A stretch of 64,000 nt of DNA, from the NCBI RefSeq assembly GCF_029227915.1, contig NC_079883.1, forward strand, positions 9,238,001-9,302,000, given 5' to 3'. Source of the DNA: Hydractinia symbiolongicarpus (lineage: Eukaryota; Cnidaria; Hydrozoa; Anthoathecata; Hydractiniidae). The notes under the pieces were generated by a model. It made no database searches, was not told where the DNA came from, and saw only the letters and a list, made by a program, of their open reading frames with translations. A program made the translations under genes and the position numbers. Position 1 is the stretch's first letter. Every line of letters starts with the position of its first letter. Positions 38,824 through 54,905 of this stretch are shown in pieces.

Positions 38824-39013
38824 GAGTTGGAACTGCACCGTAGCATGAGGGTACCCTTCAAAGTTTGTTAATGCTTGTGGCTTGAGTGTGTTATAAACTG
38901 CCGTGTCGCGGGGCATAGGCTGTATTCTCCCCCAGTGTACGCGTTTTGTTCCCGCCGTAGACTATGCAGAGTGCCGTCGGAAAGAGGACTGCTATTATTC
39001 TTTTATTGCTTAT

Positions 39014-39200
39014 GTGGGCCGCCATCGGTAATAGTGCAACACCAAGGCAACCCGTGGTCACGGCGTGAATGAATCCACCTCCATGACCCAAGGCCAAAAA
39101 TCAGATTAATATACTGACCATTCAGAGAATGGCCTACCAGATATTAAACTGATAAGAACAGATACTACACTTGATCTTAGCCATTAGGCCGAGAAGCGAT
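39014..39200 (-). ncRNA. U2 snRNA (unit 8)
   Basis: Matches U2 at 4392-4578. Confidence 0.96.
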
Positions 39201-39522
39201 AAAGAACAAGCGTTGCCATGATAGGCATCGTCCACACACCGTAACTGCTTGTGGAGCATGTCACGTTACTGTAAAGCTTACAACTGTCACCGCGTACGGA
39301 TGGACGGCGACATAGTAAAAATCACGGCTGTTGATTTAGCCGTAGGATGGAGAGCGACTGTAGCGAGTGGATGGTAACTTACATGAATGCTAACAAAGGC
39401 GACGATACTAAGTGCGTGATATTACTTTCCAATATGTCTGCGTACATTCCGTTTATCAACGCATTACGCCAGAACGTGCGCGCGCGTTACACAGTAGACC
39501 ATGCAGCCGAAATGCGACAGTG

Positions 39523-39595
39523 CGACCCTGCCAGGAGTCGAACCTGGAATCCCCTGATTCGTAGTCAGATGCCTTATCCATTGGGCCACAGGGCC
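39523..39595 (-). tRNA. tRNA-Arg(ACG) (unit 8)
   Basis: Matches the tRNA at 4901-4973. Confidence 0.95.
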
Positions 39596-40174
39596 ATGCT
39601 TATGACTTCGCCCCATCGTCATTTTGGCTTGCGCATTCGTTTTACTTACGACAGAATTCTTCGTGTTTGTAGCCATGAAAGAAAGGGACTTCTGTGAGTG
39701 AATTTTTTTACTGTGGTCTAATAAAAAAGTCGAAACGCAGTGCCCAATATATGAATTGCTCCTAATAGCCGGAAACAGGCCGTGTCGATGATGTAGGCCG
39801 ACATACGCAACGCAAACCAAAGAACGCTTTATGAAAATCCTAACACGAGCGCGGAAGAAGCCCAAATTAACAGACTAGATGTAATGCTGAAGACCTCAAA
39901 CTCCAGCAGCTTCTCTTGCAGACTATTGCGTCGTACTACAAATAAAAATTAACATGCTTTCGCATAGTCGCGGCACCCAAAACGGACATTATACGATGTA
40001 CAGAAACACACATTTCTGTTTTCGCGCCAAATCAATTCCCGGGAGTGGTACTTTTACGTCCGCATACTTCGCACCGTCTTAAATTATATCTCATTTACAC
40101 GGTAATGTTTAGTATACTTCTACTGTGATAACAAGCATCGTTTATCGTTGGATTGTTGTAAGAAAACATTAAAA

Positions 40175-40726
40175 ATGAGTGAAGCAGCTTCTCCAAAGAA
40201 AATCGCACCCAAGAAGAAACCTGCTGCAAAGAAGACAGCTGATCACCCTAAATATGTGGACATGATCAAGGCTGCTATCGCTACCCTAAAGGAACGCGGT
40301 GGTTCATCTCGCCAAGCTATTACAAAATATATTCATGCAAATTACAAAGTTGCTGAAAACTCAGATCATCATCTGAAAATGGCTCTTAAACGAGGAGTAA
40401 CATCAGGCGATTTGATTCAAACTAAAGGCACTGGTGCTTCTGGATCATTCAAGCTAGGTCAGGTAAAAAAAGAAAAACCTAAGAAAAAGGCCGCAGCAAA
40501 AAAGCCAACGGCAAAGAAGCCTACTGCAAAGAAAAGTACACCAAAAAAGAAGCCAGCAAAGAAGAGCACGCCAAAGAAAGCAGCAAAGAAGCCTGCCACA
40601 AAGAAAGCCTCGGCTAAGAAACCAGCAGCTAAGAAACCCACAAAGAAGCCTGTTGCTAAAAAACCTGCAGCAAAGAAGGTCAAAAAGACTCCCAAAAAGG
40701 CAGCAAAGAAGACCGCAAAAAAATAA
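40175..40726 (+). CDS. Histone H1 (unit 8)
   Basis: Same protein as at 5553-6104. Stem-loop at 40759-40774. Confidence 0.97.
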   Translation: MSEAASPKKIAPKKKPAAKKTADHPKYVDMIKAAIATLKERGGSSRQAITKYIHANYKVAENSDHHLKMALKRGVTSGDLIQTKGTGASGSFKLGQVKKEKPKKKAAAKKPTAKKPTAKKSTPKKKPAKKSTPKKAAKKPATKKASAKKPAAKKPTKKPVAKKPAAKKVKKTPKKAAKKTAKK

Positions 40727-41087
40727 TTTGTGTGTATCTGGCTATTACATTAACAAACGGCTATTTTTATAGCCACACATTTACAAAAAAACATTATCTT
40801 GGTACAAAGTTAAACTTGTTTAAGTCACTTAAACAGTTAAAAAAGAGTAAATTTAAGATTAGATTCCCTAAGTTTAAGTATTTTCGTTTTTAAATTTCTT
40901 ATTTTCTTGCTTTTACTTTTCTTGCCCTTCATATTTTTAACATTGTCAAACTTTATGTAGCATAAAATTTTTATGTAGCATAAAATTTAAACAGAAAGCA
41001 GGACAAAGTTTGATATAAAAAGCTAGCCGTAATATTTTTTATGGATGTGTGGCTATAAAAATAGCCGTTTTTTGTTTGGTAAGATGC

Positions 41088-41501
<414 letters not shown>

Positions 41502-41979
41502 TTAAGAAGTCGATGTAGTACGGATACACAAGACGGTCTAAAATGCACTATCGCGCCAAAGTTTTATTTCTCATATTGATTGACAGCTAAGGTTCAAAAC
41601 AAACCATTTGATTGGTGCTAAGAAAGTAATTTCTGATTGGCTGCATAATGACATTACGCTCATTACTTTAACATTTTTATAAAATCTGTGTTTTTTGGCT
41701 ACGGGAAAACGGCTGTATCTTCTGATACACAAAAGCTTTTGACTTTTTTTTTTCTTAGTAAGTAGCAGAAGGTTTGGCGAATTCCAACGATGCCAAATTT
41801 ATTGCCTTACTGAAACATTAAGACCACGAATTTTTAAAAAAACTACAGTTTTACTTAAAAAAATGTACAAAATGTTCGGAACATTTTGTAATGACGCAAC
41901 TCTATTGGTTAATTAGGGTGTTTCCACGAGCAGTAGGTAATTTTATGGCCTCTTTTTAAAGCTGTCTGAATTCTGTTAA

Positions 41980-42336
<357 letters not shown>

Positions 42337-42796
42337 GCGTTGTCATTGCTCAACAAAAACGGCTATTTTTATAGCCACAAATCTTTTAAAACATTACTTT
42401 GTGCACGCTTCCAAATTACACAATGTGTAAAGTCTTGTCACAGTTACATTTATTGCTATACGATACTATGTCATATATGACACAAAAAAAATTTAGAAAT
42501 ACTTTGTAGGGTTAATTTGCCTGGGAGTGTTTCCGTGAAAAGCTGGGTTAAGTTAAATGTAAGCAATAACATGGATCAATGTACTTGTCTTTTCTGCAAG
42601 TACAGCTAATAATACGTATGAAAAGTGAAGCTAATCCACACACACATGGGGAAGTATTTTAAATGTAGGCTAGTGTTCTTAAGCACATTATTTAGAAGTT
42701 TTATTAACTTCGGTTAACTTGTAGTGACGCCAAGTAAATGTTTTTTTAAAGATGTGTGGTCTTAAAAAAGACCGTTTGTGTTTGGTAGACGTTGGT

Positions 42797-43201
42797 TTAC
42801 TTGCTGCTTGTGTATTTTGTGACGGCTTTTGTTCCTTCACTGACTGCGTGTTTTGCAAGTTCTCCAGGCAAGAGAAGACGTACTGCGGTTTGAATTTCAC
42901 GAGAAGAGATGGTCGACTTTTTGTTTTGAAGAGCCAAACGCGAAGCTTCGGAAGCAATGCGCTCAAAGATGTCGTTGACAAATGAGTTCATGATGCTCAT
43001 AGCTTTGCTTGAAACTCCGACATCTGGGTGAACTTGTTTCAAAACATTGTAGATGTAAATAGCATAACTTTCCTTTCTCTTTCTCTTGCGTTTCTTTTCA
43101 CCAGTTCCACCAATCTTTCCTCCTTTTTTGCCGGCTCTTTTTTCACCTTTCTTGGCTACTTTAGGTGCCTGTTTTCCTCCTTTAGCTGCTGCGTCAGACA
43201 T
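42797..43201 (-). CDS. Histone H2B (unit 9)
   Basis: Same protein as at 2324-2728. Stem-loop at 42758-42773. Confidence 0.98.
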   Translation of the reverse strand: MSDAAAKGGKQAPKVAKKGEKRAGKKGGKIGGTGEKKRKRKRKESYAIYIYNVLKQVHPDVGVSSKAMSIMNSFVNDIFERIASEASRLALQNKKSTISSREIQTAVRLLLPGELAKHAVSEGTKAVTKYTSSK

Positions 43202-43485
43202 GGTTAAAAATTTTTGCTACTTAACTTGTAAATAAGCATTAAACTGCAAGTCAAAACTTTTTGTTTATAAGTAAAAAAATCGGATCGAATTCGATCCGAA
43301 AACGCCGATACGCAATTTAATTGGTTAAAAAAAAAATCTTTTGTTTAATACTTAATTATGATTGGTTAAAAAAACATGATTTCGATCCTATTTTTATGAT
43401 GAAAAAACGAGTAAAGTTTATTTCGTTAACACTTACGTTAAATATTCGTACGTTTTTGTATTAACTTACAAATCAAATCGCAGTT

Positions 43486-43866
43486 ATGTCTGGACGTGGA
43501 AAAGGTGGAAAAGCTAAGGCTAAAGCCAAGACAAGATCCTCAAGAGCTGGACTTCAATTTCCAGTCGGTAGAGTGCATAGATTCCTTCGTAGAGGGCACT
43601 ATGCTAACCGAATTGGATCTGGAGCACCAGTTTACTTAGCAGCCGTCTTGGAATATTTATCTGCTGAGATATTGGAGTTGGCTGGTAACGCAGCAAGAGA
43701 CAACAAAAAAGCTAGGATTATTCCAAGACATTTACAATTGGCTGTTCGTAATGATGAAGAATTAAACAAACTTTTGAGCGGTGTAACCATTGCAGCTGGT
43801 GGTGTTTTGCCAAACATTCAAGCTGTCTTACTCCCAAAGAAGAACGACAAAGGACAGAAGAAGTAA
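43486..43866 (+). CDS. Histone H2A (unit 9)
   Basis: Same protein as at 3013-3393. Stem-loop at 43889-43904. Confidence 0.98.
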   Translation: MSGRGKGGKAKAKAKTRSSRAGLQFPVGRVHRFLRRGHYANRIGSGAPVYLAAVLEYLSAEILELAGNAARDNKKARIIPRHLQLAVRNDEELNKLLSGVTIAAGGVLPNIQAVLLPKKNDKGQKK

Positions 43867-44063
43867 ACCGCTACACTCAGAAAACAACGGCTATTTTTAT
43901 AGCCACACATCTTTAAAAAAACATTGTTTTTTTCACAAAACTATAACCTTAAAGTCTAATAGATAATCCATGCATACGCCTTGTCCTAAGTAACTCAAAG
44001 AAATTAAATAAAAAAATTTGATCACAACGTCAAAATAAATTGCACGTATTTGCACCTACTAAT

Positions 44064-44183
44064 GTCTACGGCCATACCACGATGAACACACCCGTTCTCG
44101 TCTGATCACGGAAGTTAAGCATCGTCGGGCCGGGATAGTACTTGGATGGGGGACCGCCTGGGAACTCCCGGTGTCGTAGGCTT
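44064..44183 (+). rRNA. 5S rRNA (unit 9)
   Basis: Matches the 5S at 3591-3710. Confidence 0.97.
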
Positions 44184-44510
44184 TTCATTTTCATTTGCTG
44201 TGATATATTTCTTGTTATAACAATTAAGGAACGTGGCGGTTGTTGAAAGTGTTTCCTATGACATTTTCCTACGACATTTTCAGGTGATAGTACGAGAAAA
44301 AAGAGCTTTCAAATGCATACAAACTCGATCTATTGCCGATCATCCAATAACCCTGACGGAATGGCAAATAAAATAAAATTCCGCCGCCTTCCGAGGACTT
44401 ATATCGCAATCACGTTTCGTAACAGCCAAGCGAGGTTTTACCTTAGCGTTTAAGTCACCACCGACATTTGGCCGCGCAACTTTTCTAAGCTCATTCATTT
44501 TGACTTAAGG

Positions 44511-44675
44511 AGGGGGCGAGCGCGGACGCAGGCCCCCACTACCAGAAATTGTACGGTCGAGTTACTGACGTTTGCAGTAATCGCAGAGGTCAGCCCAAGC
44601 GTAGTGCAATGCAAGAGCCTCACTCTGGAAGAAAACCCTCATTGATCAGTCTTTACTTCCCCGTCAGGTAAGTAT
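44511..44675 (-). ncRNA. U1 snRNA (unit 9)
   Basis: Matches U1 at 4037-4201. Confidence 0.96.
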
Positions 44676-44865
44676 GAGTTGGAACTGCACCGTAGCATGA
44701 GGGTACCCTTCAAAGTTTGTTAATGCTTGTGGCTTGAGTGTGTTATAAACTGCCGTGTCGCGGGGCATAGGCTGTATTCTCCCCCAGTGTACGCGTTTTG
44801 TTCCCGCCGTAGACTATGCAGAGTGCCGTCGGAAAGAGGACTGCTATTATTCTTTTATTGCTTAT

Positions 44866-45052
44866 GTGGGCCGCCATCGGTAATAGTGCAACACCAAGGC
44901 AACCCGTGGTCACGGCGTGAATGAATCCACCTCCATGACCCAAGGCCAAAAATCAGATTAATATACTGACCATTCAGAGAATGGCCTACCAGATATTAAA
45001 CTGATAAGAACAGATACTACACTTGATCTTAGCCATTAGGCCGAGAAGCGAT
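44866..45052 (-). ncRNA. U2 snRNA (unit 9)
   Basis: RNA region matches U2 at 4392-4578. Its candidate PSE (45098-45106) carries a substitution at 45103, making CCAAAAGCA from CCACAAGCA, so transcription of this copy may be weaker. Confidence 0.96.
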
Positions 45053-45374
45053 AAAGAACAAGCGTTGCCATGATAGGCATCGTCCACACACCGTAACTGC
45101 TTTTGGAGCATGTCACGTTACTGTAAAGCTTACAACTGTCACCGCGTACGGATGGACGGCGACATAGTAAAAATCACGGCTGTTGATTTAGCCGTAGGAT
45201 GGAGAGCGACTGTAGCGAGTGGATGGTAACTTACATGAATGCTAACAAAGGCGACGATACTAAGTGCGTGATATTACTTTCCAATATGTCTGCGTACATT
45301 CCGTTTATCAACGCATTACGCCAGAACGTGCGCGCGCGTTACACAGTAGACCATGCAGCCGAAATGCGACAGTG

Positions 45375-45447
45375 CGACCCTGCCAGGAGTCGAACCTGGA
45401 ATCCCCTGATTCGTAGTCAGATGCCTTATCCATTGGGCCACAGGGCC
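45375..45447 (-). tRNA. tRNA-Arg(ACG) (unit 9)
   Basis: Matches the tRNA at 4901-4973. Confidence 0.95.
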
Positions 45448-46026
45448 ATGCTTATGACTTCGCCCCATCGTCATTTTGGCTTGCGCATTCGTTTTACTTA
45501 CGACAGAATTCTTCGTGTTTGTAGCCATGAAAGAAAGGGACTTCTGTGAGTGAATTTTTTTACTGTGGTCTAATAAAAAAGTCGAAACGCAGTGCCCAAT
45601 ATATGAATTGCTCCTAATAGCCGGAAACAGGCCGTGTCGATGATGTAGGCCGACATACGCAACGCAAACCAAAGAACGCTTTATGAAAATCCTAACACGA
45701 GCGCGGAAGAAGCCCAAATTAACAGACTAGATGTAATGCTGAAGACCTCAAACTCCAGCAGCTTCTCTTGCAGACTATTGCGTCGTACTACAAATAAAAA
45801 TTAACATGCTTTCGCATAGTCGCGGCACCCAAAACGGACATTATACGATGTACAGAAACACACATTTCTGTTTTCGCGCCAAATCAATTCCCGGGAGTGG
45901 TACTTTTACGTCCGCATACTTCGCACCGTCTTAAATTATATCTCATTTACACGGTAATGTTTAGTATACTTCTACTGTGATAACAAGCATCGTTTATCGT
46001 TGGATTGTTGTAAGAAAACATTAAAA

Positions 46027-46578
46027 ATGAGTGAAGCAGCTTCTCCAAAGAAAATCGCACCCAAGAAGAAACCTGCTGCAAAGAAGACAGCTGATCACCC
46101 TAAATATGTGGACATGATCAAGGCTGCTATCGCTACCCTAAAGGAACGCGGTGGTTCATCTCGCCAAGCTATTACAAAATATATTCATGCAAATTACAAA
46201 GTTGCTGAAAACTCAGATCATCATCTGAAAATGGCTCTTAAACGAGGAGTAACATCAGGCGATTTGATTCAAACTAAAGGCACTGGTGCTTCTGGATCAT
46301 TCAAGCTAGGTCAGGTAAAAAAAGAAAAACCTAAGAAAAAGGCCGCAGCAAAAAAGCCAACGGCAAAGAAGCCTACTGCAAAGAAAAGTACACCAAAAAA
46401 GAAGCCAGCAAAGAAGAGCACGCCAAAGAAAGCAGCAAAGAAGCCTGCCACAAAGAAAGCCTCGGCTAAGAAACCAGCAGCTAAGAAACCCACAAAGAAG
46501 CCTGTTGCTAAAAAACCTGCAGCAAAGAAGGTCAAAAAGACTCCCAAAAAGGCAGCAAAGAAGACCGCAAAAAAATAA
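46027..46578 (+). CDS. Histone H1 (unit 9)
   Basis: Same protein as at 5553-6104. Stem-loop at 46611-46626. Confidence 0.97.
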   Translation: MSEAASPKKIAPKKKPAAKKTADHPKYVDMIKAAIATLKERGGSSRQAITKYIHANYKVAENSDHHLKMALKRGVTSGDLIQTKGTGASGSFKLGQVKKEKPKKKAAAKKPTAKKPTAKKSTPKKKPAKKSTPKKAAKKPATKKASAKKPAAKKPTKKPVAKKPAAKKVKKTPKKAAKKTAKK

Positions 46579-46939
46579 TTTGTGTGTATCTGGCTATTAC
46601 ATTAACAAACGGCTATTTTTATAGCCACACATTTACAAAAAAACATTATCTTGGTACAAAGTTAAACTTGTTTAAGTCACTTAAACAGTTAAAAAAGAGT
46701 AAATTTAAGATTAGATTCCCTAAGTTTAAGTATTTTCGTTTTTAAATTTCTTATTTTCTTGCTTTTACTTTTCTTGCCCTTCATATTTTTAACATTGTCA
46801 AACTTTATGTAGCATAAAATTTTTATGTAGCATAAAATTTAAACAGAAAGCAGGACAAAGTTTGATATAAAAAGCTAGCCGTAATATTTTTTATGGATGT
46901 GTGGCTATAAAAATAGCCGTTTTTTGTTTGGTAAGATGC

Positions 46940-47353
<414 letters not shown>

Positions 47354-47831
47354 TTAAGAAGTCGATGTAGTACGGATACACAAGACGGTCTAAAATGCAC
47401 TATCGCGCCAAAGTTTTATTTCTCATATTGATTGACAGCTAAGGTTCAAAACAAACCATTTGATTGGTGCTAAGAAAGTAATTTCTGATTGGCTGCATAA
47501 TGACATTACGCTCATTACTTTAACATTTTTATAAAATCTGTGTTTTTTGGCTACGGGAAAACGGCTGTATCTTCTGATACACAAAAGCTTTTGACTTTTT
47601 TTTTTTTTAGTAAGTAGCAGAAGGTTTGGCGAATTCCAACGATGCCAAATTTATTGCCTTACTGAAACATTAAGACCACGAATTTTTAAAAAAACTACAG
47701 TTTTACTTAAAAAAATGTACAAAATGTTCGGAACATTTTGTAATGACGCAACTCTATTGGTTAATTAGGGTGTTTCCACGAGCAGTAGGTAATTTTATGG
47801 CCTCTTTTTAAAGCTGTCTGAATTCTGTTAA

Positions 47832-48188
<357 letters not shown>

Positions 48189-48648
48189 GCGTTGTCATTG
48201 CTCAACAAAAACGGCTATTTTTATAGCCACAAATCTTTTAAAACATTACTTTGTGCACGCTTCCAAATTACACAATGTGTAAAGTCTTGTCACAGTTACA
48301 TTTATTGCTATACGATACTATGTCATATATGACACAAAAAAAATTTAGAAATACTTTGTAGGGTTAATTTGCCTGGGAGTGTTTCCGTGAAAAGCTGGGT
48401 TAAGTTAAATGTAAGCAATAACATGGATCAATGTACTTGTCTTTTCTGCAAGTACAGCTAATAATACGTATGAAAAGTGAAGCTAATCCACACACACATG
48501 GGGAAGTATTTTAAATGTAGGCTAGTGTTCTTAAGCACATTATTTAGAAGTTTTATTAACTTCGGTTAACTTGTAGTGACGCCAAGTAAATGTTTTTTTA
48601 AAGATGTGTGGTCTTAAAAAAGACCGTTTGTGTTTGGTAGACGTTGGT

Positions 48649-49053
48649 TTACTTGCTGCTTGTGTATTTTGTGACGGCTTTTGTTCCTTCACTGACTGCG
48701 TGTTTTGCAAGTTCTCCAGGCAAGAGAAGACGTACTGCGGTTTGAATTTCACGAGAAGAGATGGTCGACTTTTTGTTTTGAAGAGCCAAACGCGAAGCTT
48801 CGGAAGCAATGCGCTCAAAGATGTCGTTGACAAATGAGTTCATGATGCTCATAGCTTTGCTTGAAACTCCGACATCTGGGTGAACTTGTTTCAAAACATT
48901 GTAGATGTAAATAGCATAACTTTCCTTTCTCTTTCTCTTGCGTTTCTTTTCACCAGTTCCACCAATCTTTCCTCCTTTTTTGCCGGCTCTTTTTTCACCT
49001 TTCTTGGCTACTTTAGGTGCCTGTTTTCCTCCTTTAGCTGCTGCGTCAGACAT
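48649..49053 (-). CDS. Histone H2B (unit 10)
   Basis: Same protein as at 2324-2728. Stem-loop at 48610-48625. Confidence 0.98.
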   Translation of the reverse strand: MSDAAAKGGKQAPKVAKKGEKRAGKKGGKIGGTGEKKRKRKRKESYAIYIYNVLKQVHPDVGVSSKAMSIMNSFVNDIFERIASEASRLALQNKKSTISSREIQTAVRLLLPGELAKHAVSEGTKAVTKYTSSK

Positions 49054-49337
49054 GGTTAAAAATTTTTGCTACTTAACTTGTAAATAAGCATTAAACTGCA
49101 AGTCAAAACTTTTTGTTTATAAGTAAAAAAATCGGATCGAATTCGATCCGAAAACGCCGATACGCAATTTAATTGGTTAAAAAAAAAATCTTTTGTTTAA
49201 TACTTAATTATGATTGGTTAAAAAAACATGATTTCGATCCTATTTTTATGATGAAAAAACGAGTAAAGTTTATTTCGTTAACACTTACGTTAAATATTCG
49301 TACGTTTTTGTATTAACTTACAAATCAAATCGCAGTT

Positions 49338-49718
49338 ATGTCTGGACGTGGAAAAGGTGGAAAAGCTAAGGCTAAAGCCAAGACAAGATCCTCAAGAGCT
49401 GGACTTCAATTTCCAGTCGGTAGAGTGCATAGATTCCTTCGTAGAGGGCACTATGCTAACCGAATTGGATCTGGAGCACCAGTTTACTTAGCAGCCGTCT
49501 TGGAATATTTATCTGCTGAGATATTGGAGTTGGCTGGTAACGCAGCAAGAGACAACAAAAAAGCTAGGATTATTCCAAGACATTTACAATTGGCTGTTCG
49601 TAATGATGAAGAATTAAACAAACTTTTGAGCGGTGTAACCATTGCAGCTGGTGGTGTTTTGCCAAACATTCAAGCTGTCTTACTCCCAAAGAAGAACGAC
49701 AAAGGACAGAAGAAGTAA
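49338..49718 (+). CDS. Histone H2A (unit 10)
   Basis: Same protein as at 3013-3393. Stem-loop at 49741-49756. Confidence 0.98.
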   Translation: MSGRGKGGKAKAKAKTRSSRAGLQFPVGRVHRFLRRGHYANRIGSGAPVYLAAVLEYLSAEILELAGNAARDNKKARIIPRHLQLAVRNDEELNKLLSGVTIAAGGVLPNIQAVLLPKKNDKGQKK

Positions 49719-49915
49719 ACCGCTACACTCAGAAAACAACGGCTATTTTTATAGCCACACATCTTTAAAAAAACATTGTTTTTTTCACAAAACTATAACC
49801 TTAAAGTCTAATAGATAATCCATGCATACGCCTTGTCCTAAGTAACTCAAAGAAATTAAATAAAAAAATTTGATCACAACGTCAAAATAAATTGCACGTA
49901 TTTGCACCTACTAAT

Positions 49916-50035
49916 GTCTACGGCCATACCACGATGAACACACCCGTTCTCGTCTGATCACGGAAGTTAAGCATCGTCGGGCCGGGATAGTACTTGGATG
50001 GGGGACCGCCTGGGAACTCCCGGTGTCGTAGGCTT
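49916..50035 (+). rRNA. 5S rRNA (unit 10)
   Basis: Matches the 5S at 3591-3710. Confidence 0.97.
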
Positions 50036-50362
50036 TTCATTTTCATTTGCTGTGATATATTTCTTGTTATAACAATTAAGGAACGTGGCGGTTGTTGAAA
50101 GTGTTTCCTATGACATTTTCCTACGACATTTTCAGGTGATAGTACGAGAAAAAAGAGCTTTCAAATGCATACAAACTCGATCTATTGCCGATCATCCAAT
50201 AACCCTGACGGAATGGCAAATAAAATAAAATTCCGCCGCCTTCCGAGGACTTATATCGCAATCACGTTTCGTAACAGCCAAGCGAGGTTTTACCTTAGCG
50301 TTTAAGTCACCACCGACATTTGGCCGCGCAACTTTTCTAAGCTCATTCATTTTGACTTAAGG

Positions 50363-50527
50363 AGGGGGCGAGCGCGGACGCAGGCCCCCACTACCAGAAA
50401 TTGTACGGTCGAGTTACTGACGTTTGCAGTAATCGCAGAGGTCAGCCCAAGCGTAGTGCAATGCAAGAGCCTCACTCTGGAAGAAAACCCTCATTGATCA
50501 GTCTTTACTTCCCCGTCAGGTAAGTAT
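50363..50527 (-). ncRNA. U1 snRNA (unit 10)
   Basis: Matches U1 at 4037-4201. Confidence 0.96.
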
Positions 50528-50717
50528 GAGTTGGAACTGCACCGTAGCATGAGGGTACCCTTCAAAGTTTGTTAATGCTTGTGGCTTGAGTGTGTTATAA
50601 ACTGCCGTGTCGCGGGGCATAGGCTGTATTCTCCCCCAGTGTACGCGTTTTGTTCCCGCCGTAGACTATGCAGAGTGCCGTCGGAAAGAGGACTGCTATT
50701 ATTCTTTTATTGCTTAT

Positions 50718-50904
50718 GTGGGCCGCCATCGGTAATAGTGCAACACCAAGGCAACCCGTGGTCACGGCGTGAATGAATCCACCTCCATGACCCAAGGCCA
50801 AAAATCAGATTAATATACTGACCATTCAGAGAATGGCCTACCAGATATTAAACTGATAAGAACAGATACTACACTTGATCTTAGCCATTAGGCCGAGAAG
50901 CGAT
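50718..50904 (-). ncRNA. U2 snRNA (unit 10)
   Basis: Matches U2 at 4392-4578. Confidence 0.96.
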
Positions 50905-51226
50905 AAAGAACAAGCGTTGCCATGATAGGCATCGTCCACACACCGTAACTGCTTGTGGAGCATGTCACGTTACTGTAAAGCTTACAACTGTCACCGCGTA
51001 CGGATGGACGGCGACATAGTAAAAATCACGGCTGTTGATTTAGCCGTAGGATGGAGAGCGACTGTAGCGAGTGGATGGTAACTTACATGAATGCTAACAA
51101 AGGCGACGATACTAAGTGCGTGATATTACTTTCCAATATGTCTGCGTACATTCCGTTTATCAACGCATTACGCCAGAACGTGCGCGCGCGTTACACAGTA
51201 GACCATGCAGCCGAAATGCGACAGTG

Positions 51227-51299
51227 CGACCCTGCCAGGAGTCGAACCTGGAATCCCCTGATTCGTAGTCAGATGCCTTATCCATTGGGCCACAGGGCC
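51227..51299 (-). tRNA. tRNA-Arg(ACG) (unit 10)
   Basis: Matches the tRNA at 4901-4973. Confidence 0.95.
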
Positions 51300-51878
51300 A
51301 TGCTTATGACTTCGCCCCATCGTCATTTTGGCTTGCGCATTCGTTTTACTTACGACAGAATTCTTCGTGTTTGTAGCCATGAAAGAAAGGGACTTCTGTG
51401 AGTGAATTTTTTTACTGTGGTCTAATAAAAAAGTCGAAACGCAGTGCCCAATATATGAATTGCTCCTAATAGCCGGAAACAGGCCGTGTCGATGATGTAG
51501 GCCGACATACGCAACGCAAACCAAAGAACGCTTTATGAAAATCCTAACACGAGCGCGGAAGAAGCCCAAATTAACAGACTAGATGTAATGCTGAAGACCT
51601 CAAACTCCAGCAGCTTCTCTTGCAGACTATTGCGTCGTACTACAAATAAAAATTAACATGCTTTCGCATAGTCGCGGCACCCAAAACGGACATTATACGA
51701 TGTACAGAAACACACATTTCTGTTTTCGCGCCAAATCAATTCCCGGGAGTGGTACTTTTACGTCCGCATACTTCGCACCGTCTTAAATTATATCTCATTT
51801 ACACGGTAATGTTTAGTATACTTCTACTGTGATAACAAGCATCGTTTATCGTTGGATTGTTGTAAGAAAACATTAAAA

Positions 51879-52430
51879 ATGAGTGAAGCAGCTTCTCCAA
51901 AGAAAATCGCACCCAAGAAGAAACCTGCTGCAAAGAAGACAGCTGATCACCCTAAATATGTGGACATGATCAAGGCTGCTATCGCTACCCTAAAGGAACG
52001 CGGTGGTTCATCTCGCCAAGCTATTACAAAATATATTCATGCAAATTACAAAGTTGCTGAAAACTCAGATCATCATCTGAAAATGGCTCTTAAACGAGGA
52101 GTAACATCAGGCGATTTGATTCAAACTAAAGGCACTGGTGCTTCTGGATCATTCAAGCTAGGTCAGGTAAAAAAAGAAAAACCTAAGAAAAAGGCCGCAG
52201 CAAAAAAGCCAACGGCAAAGAAGCCTACTGCAAAGAAAAGTACACCAAAAAAGAAGCCAGCAAAGAAGAGCACGCCAAAGAAAGCAGCAAAGAAGCCTGC
52301 CACAAAGAAAGCCTCGGCTAAGAAACCAGCAGCTAAGAAACCCACAAAGAAGCCTGTTGCTAAAAAACCTGCAGCAAAGAAGGTCAAAAAGACTCCCAAA
52401 AAGGCAGCAAAGAAGACCGCAAAAAAATAA
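51879..52430 (+). CDS. Histone H1 (unit 10)
   Basis: Same protein as at 5553-6104. Stem-loop at 52463-52478. Confidence 0.97.
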   Translation: MSEAASPKKIAPKKKPAAKKTADHPKYVDMIKAAIATLKERGGSSRQAITKYIHANYKVAENSDHHLKMALKRGVTSGDLIQTKGTGASGSFKLGQVKKEKPKKKAAAKKPTAKKPTAKKSTPKKKPAKKSTPKKAAKKPATKKASAKKPAAKKPTKKPVAKKPAAKKVKKTPKKAAKKTAKK

Positions 52431-52791
52431 TTTGTGTGTATCTGGCTATTACATTAACAAACGGCTATTTTTATAGCCACACATTTACAAAAAAACATTA
52501 TCTTGGTACAAAGTTAAACTTGTTTAAGTCACTTAAACAGTTAAAAAAGAGTAAATTTAAGATTAGATTCCCTAAGTTTAAGTATTTTCGTTTTTAAATT
52601 TCTTATTTTCTTGCTTTTACTTTTCTTGCCCTTCATATTTTTAACATTGTCAAACTTTATGTAGCATAAAATTTTTATGTAGCATAAAATTTAAACAGAA
52701 AGCAGGACAAAGTTTGATATAAAAAGCTAGCCGTAATATTTTTTATGGATGTGTGGCTATAAAAATAGCCGTTTTTTGTTTGGTAAGATGC

Positions 52792-53205
<414 letters not shown>

Positions 53206-53683
53206 TTAAGAAGTCGATGTAGTACGGATACACAAGACGGTCTAAAATGCACTATCGCGCCAAAGTTTTATTTCTCATATTGATTGACAGCTAAGGTTCA
53301 AAACAAACCATTTGATTGGTGCTAAGAAAGTAATTTCTGATTGGCTGCATAATGACATTACGCTCATTACTTTAACATTTTTATAAAATCTGTGTTTTTT
53401 GGCTACGGGAAAACGGCTGTATCTTCTGATACACAAAAGCTTTTGACTTTTTTTTTTTTTAGTAAGTAGCAGAAGGTTTGGCGAATTCCAACGATGCCAA
53501 ATTTATTGCCTTACTGAAACATTAAGACCACGAATTTTTAAAAAAACTACAGTTTTACTTAAAAAAATGTACAAAATGTTCGGAACATTTTGTAATGACG
53601 CAACTCTATTGGTTAATTAGGGTGTTTCCACGAGCAGTAGGTAATTTTATGGCCTCTTTTTAAAGCTGTCTGAATTCTGTTAA

Positions 53684-54040
<357 letters not shown>

Positions 54041-54500
54041 GCGTTGTCATTGCTCAACAAAAACGGCTATTTTTATAGCCACAAATCTTTTAAAACATTA
54101 CTTTGTGCACGCTTCCAAATTACACAATGTGTAAAGTCTTGTCACAGTTACATTTATTGCTATACGATACTATGTCATATATGACACAAAAAAAATTTAG
54201 AAATACTTTGTAGGGTTAATTTGCCTGGGAGTGTTTCCGTGAAAAGCTGGGTTAAGTTAAATGTAAGCAATAACATGGATCAATGTACTTGTCTTTTCTG
54301 CAAGTACAGCTAATAATACGTATGAAAAGTGAAGCTAATCCACACACACATGGGGAAGTATTTTAAATGTAGGCTAGTGTTCTTAAGCACATTATTTAGA
54401 AGTTTTATTAACTTCGGTTAACTTGTAGTGACGCCAAGTAAATGTTTTTTTAAAGATGTGTGGTCTTAAAAAAGACCGTTTGTGTTTGGTAGACGTTGGT

Positions 54501-54905
54501 TTACTTGCTGCTTGTGTATTTTGTGACGGCTTTTGTTCCTTCACTGACTGCGTGTTTTGCAAGTTCTCCAGGCAAGAGAAGACGTACTGCGGTTTGAATT
54601 TCACGAGAAGAGATGGTCGACTTTTTGTTTTGAAGAGCCAAACGCGAAGCTTCGGAAGCAATGCGCTCAAAGATGTCGTTGACAAATGAGTTCATGATGC
54701 TCATAGCTTTGCTTGAAACTCCGACATCTGGGTGAACTTGTTTCAAAACATTGTAGATGTAAATAGCATAACTTTCCTTTCTCTTTCTCTTGCGTTTCTT
54801 TTCACCAGTTCCACCAATCTTTCCTCCTTTTTTGCCGGCTCTTTTTTCACCTTTCTTGGCTACTTTAGGTGCCTGTTTTCCTCCTTTAGCTGCTGCGTCA
54901 GACAT
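54501..54905 (-). CDS. Histone H2B (unit 11)
   Basis: Same protein as at 2324-2728. Stem-loop at 54462-54477. Confidence 0.98.
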   Translation of the reverse strand: MSDAAAKGGKQAPKVAKKGEKRAGKKGGKIGGTGEKKRKRKRKESYAIYIYNVLKQVHPDVGVSSKAMSIMNSFVNDIFERIASEASRLALQNKKSTISSREIQTAVRLLLPGELAKHAVSEGTKAVTKYTSSK

